A stretch of DNA of 64,000 bases, taken from NCBI RefSeq assembly GCF_003597395.2, contig NC_133770.1, positions 11,531,046 through 11,595,045 of the forward strand, read 5' to 3'. The position numbers and the translations under genes are program-made. The notes under the pieces are model-generated. The model had not been told where the DNA came from and ran no database searches. It saw only the letters and a program-made list of their open reading frames with translations. Within the stretch, counting starts at the first letter, position 1. Every line of letters begins with the position of its first letter. This document shows positions 55,254 to 64,000 of this stretch, piece after piece. Source of the stretch: Chelonoidis abingdonii (Eukaryota; Chordata; Testudines; Testudinidae).

Positions 55254-57436
55254 GTACTTGTGAACTGACAGCTTCCATCTCAAATCACATTCTCATAAGC
55301 AGTGAATCATGGCTGGCAGCATTGTCCCTTCTTCAGACATTAGTGTCCCACTCTGACATCAGCGTCATCCTTCATCTGAGGAGCAGCAGATATTTGGGGC
55401 CTTGCCATTTGGTTTTCTGGGGGAAGAAAATCAGTGACATGAAGTCTGGGTTTATTCTAACTGCAACTGGTATGATATACACATATCCACCAGTTCTGAA
55501 ATGAGATGGCCCAACACATGCAGAGCAATCTCCCTGCCAGGAATGCCTGAGCCAGAGAGCAATAACTGACTCTAGCATTCCAGGCTTAACACAAGCTTTT
55601 CTGCTGTATGCACATCTCACTCTCTAAACACCACTGTCTCTACACAGACCATTATATGAGCCAAACTAAAGACACAGCACGTCTTCCCAAGACTGAACAC
55701 TTGTTTGCACACACACAAACTTGGAAGACTATGTATAAGAGCACCACCTGGTGGCACCTGACATAACAGCATTATTGATATGTAAGAAGTGCTAACTGTA
55801 GTGATAAACAAATTGACAACTACTGAGTGTGTGTTGTCACTATTCTTAAAGGCTGAGGTAGAAGTTATTTGCCAAGATTTTAAAAAATGGGTTCCTAGAG
55901 TTAGGCTCCTAAATCCCTATTTCAGTGCGTCAGTAAATTAACTGATTTCTAGAACTACTGAGTAGCCACAATTTCCACTGACTTAAATCAGTTGCTGGGT
56001 GCTTGGCGCTATCGAAAATCAGAGAAAATTGAGATGCCAAAGTACGGACTTAGACACTTAATTTTAGGAACTCGTTTTTTTTAAATCTTGGCCATTGCTT
56101 ACATGTGCATAGCCACCCGCAGCTTCCAGTGGCTGCGGTTTGCCATTCCTGGGCAATGGGAGCTGCAGGAAGCAGTGCAGGCCACAGTGAGCCGGCTGAA
56201 ATTTTTTTTTGTTGTTTAAATTGTTTTCCATCAGAAACTGTCATTTTAACTAAATTTATTTTTTTTGAAGTTATATCAATTTCAATGTGATCTCATTCTG
56301 AAAAATAAAAAAGAGGAAAAAGTTATTTTAAAATGTCCTGTTTTAACATTTTCATAAGGGAGAGTTCCGCTTTTTTTTAAAATGACTTTCATTCAAAATG
56401 TATTTTATATAAAATAGAAAATGATAGAAAATGAAACAGAACATTATGAATTTATCAAAACAAAACGTTTTCATTGACTCAAAATTAATTTTTTAAAAAT
56501 TTTGTTTCACAAAACAGGTTGACTTTTCGAGTGGGAAGAATTTATTTTTTTCAAAAGTTTTAACTTTTTTTTACGTTCACGACATTCAGAAGGAGCCTCT
56601 TCACTGTCCCCTGGAGAGATAAAAAACACCTGAAAGTCACCATAATTGGAGAAGTGCCTTATATTATCTTTGGACAGGGGCAGCTTTGCAGGATACAGAT
56701 CAGAGAAAGAAAAGGCTAACCTAAGCTTTCTGACTGGAATTAAACGAGCAGGGTGCAAAGACTGTGGTTCTACCAGCTTGCCATACACCCCAGCTAGCAA
56801 CCATCCTGGTTGGAGAGGGTTAAATCGTAAGTTCAGCTTGGTGATCAAATGAACGAGAGAAAGTCTGAGGGGAGAGAGACGCAGACTATTATTATAGCCC
56901 GCTGGTCAGTGTGTGTAACAGGTCCTCCTCTGTGCCCTATCCACAGAGGATATGAGCTTGTTATAGCCCTAGCTACTGAGTGTAAGCTCGTTAGTCCAAG
57001 GTACAGCAGCTCATGATTTAGCACCTGGATGAAGACTGTGTTTTGCTTCTCTTACACAATGACACTTTGAGACAGAGCTTTCTCAGGGGCTGGTCTGAGA
57101 TTGTGGAATGAATCTCCTAGGAACTAAGGCCCATTCCAAACCTCATCACCTTCCACTCCAAGGGTCAGGCACACTTCTTCAATCGGCTTTCTTTAACATA
57201 ACCATACAGCATTATATACATGTGTTATAAAACAAAAATGCTCCACTGCACACACTTTCACAATTTTTTGGAGAATTTTTTTTTCACTTTTTTTCAACCA
57301 TCTCTAACATTTACCTAGTTTAGATTTGTGCACTCTTTGATCTCCTTACCTTTATCAATATCTTTAAACACCATAGCTATTAATTTTTAAATTAAATATA
57401 AACAGAATTGTTGATAATGCAAATTATGTTCTTACT
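55254..57436. other. Mostly unassigned
   Basis: 56190-56560 is very AT-rich with repeated TTCATTTTCTATCATTTTC-like blocks (in reverse) and may be a decayed hAT interior. 55900-56060 has TTAGGCTCCTAAATCCC-like foldback traces. No coding gene. Confidence 0.35.
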
Positions 57437-58920
57437 GGGGCAGTCAATGAATCGCAGTTAACACGAGTGAGTAACACAAAACAAATTAATGCATTATTTT
57501 TTAACGAGCGTTAATCACACATCTCTGTTTTGACCCTCTTCACTTACTGTACTTTATCGTTTGGTGGGCACTGGTACAGTTCTACTGTGTTCTCATGATC
57601 TGGAGTGATTAAATATCAGAAAAAGTAAATGGAGCAAAGTAGCAGAAGTTCAGGTTTTCTGAATGGTAAGTTTACTTTTAAAAAACTTCTGGATGGTTCT
57701 CTGGATAAGAAGATGATTATCTATGACTATTGCAGGGCTGAGTTCCAATAACATCAAACTACTTCCAGTCTGCAGAACCACCTATGCGCTAAACATGTTT
57801 TTTCCTCCCATTCTTGTACTACAGATAAACCACCAACAGCAAATGAATCCCGCCAATCGTGACAGGGTACGGTTACAGTTTCAGGATAGCTACAAGCCCA
57901 TGGATCAAACAAAGTACAACAGCTTAACCAATGCTATTGCAAAATGGATAGGTATGGACTGCAGACCACTCAACACTGTAAATGACAGAGGTCTAATAGA
58001 TGCTCTTTGAATTGTGTCTTCCAATCAGTCACATACCTTGCCCTCCCAAGGAACCACTGCATCACGAATACATGACCTATATCACAACGAAAGGATTATC
58101 AAGTTGGAGCTTCTGAAACATGCACTAGCTGTTGCTTAGACTGGCGATGACAGGACATCCTTGAGCAATCACAGGTATCTTGGAGTCACACCACAACTGA
58201 CTGATGCTGCGTGCACACTGCAGTCATTTGCTTCAACTGTAACACATACTGAAGAGAGACATTATGCAGAGCATTTCTTGGATGTTGCGAAAGAATGGAA
58301 TATTCAAGAAGAGATAACAGCAATTACTAGTACTGACAGGGCATGTAATATGATAGCAGCAGCCAGCCATTTGCTTTTTGAACACGATGTGCATCACTCA
58401 CAGTCTGCAATGTTCCATTACAGCAGCGCTCGATGACTGTGGTTCTGAAAATGTGCTGGCAAAATGTAGAAAACGCGTGGGCCATTTCAAACACAGTCCA
58501 GCTAACAGTACAGAGCTAGAAGTGCAAGAAGCCGCAAATGGACAGAAACAAGGACCTCTTGTACAAGATATTTCAACCAGATGGGACGCCACGTTGGGTT
58601 ATGTAACATAAAAAAGTAATTCTACATTTGTAAGTTGCACTGTCACGATAAAGAGGTAGCACTACACTACTTGTATAAGTTGAATTAAAACTGTCTTTTA
58701 TCTTTTTTACAGTGCAAATATTTGTAATAAAATAATAATATAAAGTGAGCATTGTGCTCTTTGTATTCTGGGCTGTAATTGAAGTCAATATACTAGAAAA
58801 TGTAGAAAAAACAGCCAAATATATTTATAATACATTTAAATTTGTAGTCTATTGTTTAACAGTGCAATTAAAACTGCGATTAATCACAATTATTTTGTTT
58901 AATTGTTTGACAGCTCTAGT
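57437..58920 (+). mobile_element. hAT transposon with internal deletion
   Basis: Near the left end ATGAATCGCAGTTAAC, and near the right end AACTGCGATTAATCAC followed by TTGTTTGACAGCTCT, form degraded inverted termini. The element holds the N-terminal and middle part of a hAT transposase, then jumps straight into the AT-rich 3' terminal sequence at about 58608, so the C-terminal half with the dimerisation domain is deleted. Confidence 0.7.
57890..58611 (+). pseudogene. hAT transposase pseudogene, C-terminus deleted
   Basis: The transposase would excise and reinsert the element. Pieces: YNSLTNAIAKWIGMDCRPLN and DRGLIDAL (to 58007), stop TGA (58008-58010, possibly from CGA), then HDLYHNERIIKLELLKHALA, a second in-frame stop (58137-58139), and TGDDRTSLSNHRYLGVTPQL with a likely first catalytic Asp. 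Further on are HTEERHYAEHFLDVAKEWNI and STDRACNMIAAASHL with the second Asp. A frame shift near 58385 leads to VLAKCRKRVGHFKHSPANST and DISTRWDATLGYV. The third acidic residue and the hATC domain are missing. Confidence 0.75.
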
Positions 58921-59324
58921 TCTTACATAAATAAAGAGGGCTCTGCTAGGGGATAGGAGATCGTCATATCTTCTGGGCTTGTCCTAAACTGAAAGGCATG
59001 TGGTCCGACACTAGAAAACTGATTCAAGGAGAAACATCTGTTAATCTCTACTAATATGGTGCCAGGGAAATTTCCTGATTGGCTGAAATCAAACAAAGGC
59101 AGGTCCTACATGGAAGAAGTAGTTTTTTAGGAGGGATGTGAGTGAGCAGAGAGTGATGGCTCTGTGAACAGGGATTGGGAGGGTCATGGGGTTTGAGGCC
59201 TCCATAGTATTCAGTGTCATTTCTGTAGGAGGGACACGCACCACCAGCCTTACTTCCTCTAGCATCAATCTAGCCGCCTTAAGTACATTTTCAGAGTTTC
59301 TGATATTGCTGTAAATGAAATGAC
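58921..59324. other. No recognisable feature
   Basis: No repeat family or coding signature recognised. Confidence 0.4.
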
Positions 59325-59965
59325 AGCAAACAATGGAGCTAAAGGATCTAACGGAAAGAGACAAATAATGAGACAGAGAATATCATATTGCATCTATATA
59401 AATCCACAGTACGCCCACATCTTAAATACCATGTGCAGATCTGGTCGCCCCGTCTCAAAAACAATATATTGGAACTGGAAAAGGTACAGAAAAGGGCAAG
59501 AAAAATTATTAGGGATAGGGAACAGCTTTCATATCAGGAGAGAATAATAAGACCGGGACTTTTCAACTTGGAAAACAGACAACTAAGGGGGGATATGACA
59601 GAGGTCTATAAAATCATGATTGGTGTGGAGAAAGTAAATAGAGAAGTGTTATTTACGTCTTTTGATCACACAAGAACTAGGGGTCACCAAATGAAATTAA
59701 TAGACAGCAGGTTTAAAACAAACAAAAGGAAGTATTTCTTCACACAGTGCACAGTCAACCTGCGGAACCCCTTGCCAGAGGATGTTATAAAGGCCAAGAC
59801 TATAACAGGGTTCAAAAAAGAGCTAGATAAATTCACGGAGGATAGGTCCATCAATGGCTATTAGCCAGGATGGGCAGGGATGCAAAACCATGCTCTGAAG
59901 TGTCCCTAGCCTCTGCCAGAAGCTGGGAATGGGTAACAGGTGATGAATCTCTTGATGATTACCAT
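59325..59965 (+). repeat. CR1 LINE fragment covering the ORF2 C-terminus and part of the 3' UTR
   Basis: Sense orientation. The copy is truncated at both sides: the 5' end near 59325 and the 3' UTR lost after CTTGATGATTACC, so the usual CR1 3' terminus is absent. Confidence 0.8.
59388..59864 (+). pseudogene. CR1 ORF2 C-terminal 158 codons, open
   Basis: ORF2 of CR1 encodes endonuclease and reverse transcriptase; this piece is downstream of the polymerase domain. It reads [19 protein letters not shown], then [50 protein letters not shown], and ends [16 protein letters not shown] with a TAG stop. The frame is uninterrupted over 477 bases, unusual among the CR1 copies here and a sign of a fairly young insertion. 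There is no promoter or start of its own; it is a truncated fragment. Confidence 0.8.
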
Positions 59966-60759
59966 ACATCTATCATGCAAAAGCTGCCAGAGGCTTTAGT
60001 GTATTAGATCAAAGTGCATAATAACATCACAGATATTAACTCTAACAATCCAGACATGTTTAAAGGCAGAGACAACTTGCAACTTTTGATGGTAAGGGGG
60101 CACAATTTAAAGGTTGGGGGGCACATGACCGCTCCATGCGTTGCCTCTGAGTCCTTTCCTACTCATCCTGTGGGCACCACTTTGGCTGCCCTCCCCTCAA
60201 GCTTCTTTCCCACTTACTTCTTTCATCACCTCCCCACTCCAGGGAGGTAACTGAGGCTGTGGCCGAGGAAGGGACAGGACTCAGCAGGCTTCTCTAAGCC
60301 TCCTCTGGCAGAGTTATGCTGTCAGCCCTGTTTCTCTTTCCTGCTCTGGGCACCTCCTAGCGGGGCTCAGTGGGAGTGCTAGGTATTGGTGTCTTTCCCA
60401 GGCACGCCCGCCCCNNNNNNNCCCCCCCCCAGCTGCACTCAACCCAACTCCCATGCTGGCAGAAATCTGCTGGGGAGTATGTGACATCCCCCATGTCAGG
60501 CATCACCTCTGTTTAAGCGCAACCTGCTTTGCTCAGCTCAGCTCAGCCCAGCATCCCCTGGTTAGCATCAATCCCTGCAGTGATCTGGAGGATTCATCTA
60601 GTGGTAATGGCTATTGCAGAGCACACCAAACCAATCTACCTAGCTAGCAAATATTGGCTATATTCTCTGCTCCTGCCTCTGACTGCTTTGTGTTTCTGAG
60701 GCAGCATAAGCAGCTGCTAAGCCAAGATCAGGGCACCAGCAGCAAGGCATTGCACATAC
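59966..60759. other. Unassigned, with GC-rich stretch
   Basis: Contains GGGGGCACA repeats near 60097-60125 and the assembly gap. No coding signal. Confidence 0.4.
60415..60421. other. Assembly gap (7 N) in a C-run
   Basis: The N run lies between CCCC and CCCCCCCCCC, so true length is uncertain and it probably marks an unresolved homopolymer. Confidence 0.95.
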
Positions 60760-61595
60760 TTAGGGCCTTTCATTTTCGGTTTTTATTTAATTTTTCCTGG
60801 GAATTTATCAGTGTTTATCACTACAGCAACAAAAAAGGTGAAAATCGGTGCAAAAAACTATTAATATTTTTTCTGGGTAAATAGGTGGACGGAAGGACGG
60901 AGGGGGAGTGGGGAAGTATTCAGTAGATTCACCTTTTGATGAATGAAATTCAGGGAGATTTGCTCCTGAACTAAAACAGAACTGAAAACACGTCACCTCT
61001 GAGTTTAAGAAAATATCTCTAATCCCCAAATAAAACTTTTCATTTGAATGAATGGTTTATTGTTATAGACTTAGAACTCTTAGCCTATAAATATTTACAT
61101 TTAATAATTAGGCCATTTGCAGCGCAAGCACTCAGCTTCATCCTTTTCTCGTGTGTTTGATTGTTTTTTAAAATTTCGAATATTTCCTTGTGTTCTGAAA
61201 CATATTCTGACAGATTTTCATTTTTTTCCCATGTCAAATCTTTAAATCCTTATCCGCTAACAGCTTGAGATGTGTACGTGTAGGGCATAAGATTCATCAG
61301 TACATTCAGCTGCACTCACACTTCAAAGCTTACGTGTGTGCCTGTTTGTTTACTGTGTGTATCTTCAAGATTAATGCATGGCCTTACTTCAACAGGCAGC
61401 TTTGCATATACACACAGACTAATGTATTATCTCAAGCAATGTATGGTATTTTCCTAATTAAACAATTTATTTTTTATTTATTGGAATGATACAAAAGTAG
61501 AGTGAAAATCAGAAAAAAAACCAATAATACTTTTGTTTAAAACCTAGGATTTTTTTTCAGTAAAAATCGGTTTAAACTGAAAATGAAGAGGCTTA
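60760..61595. mobile_element. AT-rich non-autonomous DNA element
   Basis: The left end TTAGGGCCTTTCATTTTCGGTTT (in part) and the right end AAACTGAAAATGAAGAGGCTTA (in part) are inverted, sharing TTCATTTTC(G/A)GTTT. 836 bp, no coding frame. Its last 120 bases recur at 63525-63655. Confidence 0.55.
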
Positions 61596-61687
61596 CATGA
61601 ACTTATGAACAGGCCTTGCCTACTCGAGAACATAGTACTGCTTTGACTATGCCGGTATACTTAAAGTGGTAGAACAACCCTTGTGTG

Positions 61688-61840
61688 GATCATAGAAGAT
61701 TAGGGCTGGAAGAGATCTCAGGAGGTCATCTAGTCCAATCCCATGCTCAAAACAGGACCAACACCAACTAAATCATCCCAGCCACAGCTTTGTCAAGCTG
61801 GGCTTTACAAATCTCTAAGGATGGATGCAGCTATATCACT
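61688..61840 (-). repeat. CR1 3' end
   Basis: The plus strand begins CATAGAAGATTAGGGCTGG and continues with GGAGGTCATCTAGTCCAATC and AACTAAATCATCCCAGCCA, the antisense of a CR1 3' region, truncated near CTAAGGATGG. Confidence 0.8.
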
Positions 61841-62975
61841 ATAAAAGTCCTATAACCCAATATAGACAATCTTGTATAGGAAGGGGGATAAATTATACTG
61901 AAAATAGGAAGGAAACACAGTCTTTGTTTCTGCCTGCAGAGCTTACTTCAGACAAGAGTCAGACAATACGCATAACAGTTAGAGAAAAGGGAGAGGGAGG
62001 GGGACAGTGAAAATAGTAGGCTCAAGGATGAACGTTTAAGAGGAAAGACAATTGTAACTACTTAGACTTCCTGGAATCCATCATTTTAATGTAACAGGCC
62101 ATTAAAGAAGTGTCCCTTTGGGATAAGATTTATAGAAAGTTAAATTCAAATCTGATCTTATATCCTGAAGTTTATTGCAACTGAAAGTGAATTTGATGTT
62201 GCTGCTGGATCTCAGGCTGTGTTCTACCACTAGGAAACTAGATGAGGCTTCTAACTCTATTATGAACTCTGTCTTTTCAGCCACTCTAAAGACCCAGCCT
62301 CTATATGTAGCCTCCAGGCATACAATAGCAGCGTCTATTGCACATTCAAATGCATCAATTCAGCATTAACTCTCTTTCTGTGGGTATTGATTAGCTCTTA
62401 AATCATCGTCCATTGTACCCACAGATCATAAAAGCAATCTACTTCTACTAATTTTTCAGATTGTTGTCAGTCCATCTCTAATCTGCCATTCAAATCTAAG
62501 ATTTCTGAGGCAAGTAACAGTAACTCACTTTCCAAATCACTCACCGTGTCTTGCTGTGCTCAGAATCCCAAGCAGCCTTTTTAAACAAGCATCAGAGCTG
62601 CAAGACAGTATTTGTTAGGCTCCTAAATGTCCTTTTTGTCACAGCAGTCTGCCTTTGATTTAGGTTTTATTGGATCATAGGGCTGCCTTTGATACAACTG
62701 GTTATTCAATCTTAGAACATTGTGTTTAGAATTGTGAATCTAACTCTGGAATTAATGGACACCCTTCACCATATGCACTGAAAATACTAGGCAGAGTGGG
62801 CCAGATTCAGACATGATGTAAGTGAATGTAACTCCACTGACTTCTATTGAACTGCAATCAAGCCCACAGAGCAGCTCCCTCTTACACCAGGTTTCAGTTC
62901 AGCTTAATGAGACCAGGTGAATGATGCTCTGAGAGCTCCTTGTGGGCTGGGAATAGATAGGATCTCTCTCTTACT
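61841..62975. other. Mostly unassigned
   Basis: 62795-62900 is a diverged GGGCCAGAT-type foldback fragment. Nothing else recognised. Confidence 0.4.
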
Positions 62976-63356
62976 TAGGAACACAAGAATTGCCAGACTG
63001 CATCAGACCAAGGGGCCATCTAGTGTCCTGTCTAACAGCATCCAGCACCAGGAGCTTCAGAGACAGGTGTAACAACCCCACAATAGGCATATGTGGCATA
63101 ATCCATTCCTCACATTAGGTCTCATTGTGATCTCTGATAGTGCAACCTTGAAATACAAATTTTCATAACCTTTTCTCAAAATTTCACCAGTAATTCTGAT
63201 AACTCTGGATATTCTTGGTATGCATGTAAATATCCAATCTCTGTTTGAATCTTTCTAAGTTCTTGGCCTCAACAGCTTCCTGTGTTAATCAGTTCCACAC
63301 TCTAATTACACATGATGTGAAAATGCACTTCCTTTTATTAGTTATGATTTTTCGCC

Positions 63357-63524
63357 TTAAGAACATAAGAACGGCCACACTGGGTCAGACCAAAGGTCTG
63401 TCTAGCCCAGTATCCTGTCTACTGACAGTGGCCAATGCCAGGTGCCCCAGAGGGAATGAACAGAACAGATAATCATCAAGTAATCCATCCTCTGTGGCCT
63501 ATTTCTATCTTCTGGCAAACAAGT
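63357..63524 (-). repeat. Younger CR1 3' end nested in the CR1 copy
   Basis: TTAAGAACATAAGAACGGCC and ACACTGGGTCAGACCAAAGG start a well-preserved antisense CR1 3' UTR inside the older copy, ending near TTCTGGCAAACAAG. It is far less diverged than the host copy, which begins with the equivalent TTAGGAACACAAGAATTGCC. Confidence 0.75.
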
Positions 63525-63720
63525 TACTTTTTATTTCTTTCAGTGATACAAAAGTAGATGAAAATTAAAAAAAAATCAAATAATTCTTTTTGTAAAAGCC
63601 AGGATTTTTTTTTTTTTTGGTAAAAATCCTTTTAAACTGAAAACGAAGATACTTACATATACTTATAGACAGGCCTTGCCTACACTAGAACATTGTGCTG
63701 CTTTGACTATACCTTTTAAT
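63525..63720. repeat. Second copy of the 61474-61660 block
   Basis: TGATACAAAAGTAG, TTTTAAACTGAAAACGAAGA and ACAGGCCTTGCCTACACTAG follow in the same order as at 61488-61640. The match runs through the end of the DNA element (61595) and on into its flank. Confidence 0.65.
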
Positions 63721-64000
63721 TTCACTGAATGTTCTTTTGTTCTTCTGTGAAGAGACAGGGCCAGAAGTTCACCATCTCCCTCCTCTAGAAGATGCATTGA
63801 TTTCTATACTATTATACACTATTTTATTTAACTATTATTCATATCTTCTCTAAAATAAACAAACCCGATCTTTTCAATCTCTACATAAGGTCTTTCCTCG
63901 TTCTCCTCGCCCTTTTCTGAATCCCCTCTAGTTCTATAATATCCTTTCTGAGATGCAGTGACCAATACTGGCTACAGTATCTAGATGAGGCCATAACTTT

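Larger units (their letters stand above)
62976..64000 (-). repeat. CR1 LINE copy running off the right edge, split by insertions
   Basis: Antisense CR1: GGAACACAAGAATTGCCAGA (3' end) at 62976, ATGTGAAAATGCACTTCC near 63315 (ORF2 end), and, after two inserted blocks, the ORF2 region at 63725-64000. On the minus strand the latter gives WPHLDTVASIGHC, ELEGIQKRARRTRKD and LKRSGLF, the family's usual C-terminal third. Frame breaks are present. Confidence 0.75.

Overview
The window looks like intergenic or intronic DNA from a turtle, most likely a cryptodire. The evidence is its repeat content: tRNA-derived SINEs with a CR1-like tail (of the tortoise Pol III / Cry I type), many CR1 LINE 3' fragments in both orientations, DIRS-like, Harbinger, hAT and Tc1/mariner-type elements, a Penelope-like tail and old MIR-type SINE cores. 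I found no intact host protein-coding gene. No open reading frame exceeds 167 codons, and every recognisable coding trace belongs to a broken mobile element or, in one case, to a TRIM-family pseudogene. Species and family names come from recollection of published repeat families, not from a search.

Layout, left part (1-16 kb). The window opens inside a degraded DIRS-like retroelement (RNase H-type, then tyrosine recombinase, then a terminal inverted repeat). Next come a minus-strand LTR with a clear CCAAT/TATA promoter, a second LTR-derived stretch, small foldback elements, and the first copy (7260-8199) of an LTR family that recurs through the window. This family starts TGTCAT, ends ATGACA, and leaves 5-bp target duplications. 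A CR1 copy is split by a different solo LTR (10401-11084, duplication CCAGA). At 13584-15758 is an odd composite of the TGTCAT family: both ends are U3 starts in inverted orientation, yet the whole unit is flanked by a near-matching 5-bp duplication.

Middle (16-41 kb). This part holds a hairpin-rich foldback element, a minus-strand TRIM pseudogene (RING, B-box, coiled coil read through without introns), a Penelope-like tail with a hammerhead-like motif, a ZBED5-like hAT pseudogene interrupted by a SINE, two TGTCAT solo LTRs (25916-26859, 32536-33398), SINEs, a MIR core, Tc1-type miniature elements and a 1.07-kb hAT element with an 8-bp duplication.

Right part (41-64 kb). A 4.17-kb Harbinger transposon (41810-45978) carries a dead transposase split by a nested hAT miniature element, and a Myb-like gene whose N-terminal part is inverted relative to the rest. 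Further on are another nested CR1/hAT pair, two RFX-like X-box motifs in otherwise non-repetitive sequence, a solo LTR inserted into an older LTR, an internally deleted hAT transposon, a readable CR1 ORF2 C-terminus, and a duplicated miniature-element block near the right end. A 7-base N gap lies at 60415-60421.

These genes do not form a working pathway. The window is a record of successive transposition, and nested insertions with preserved target duplications allow a partial relative dating of families.
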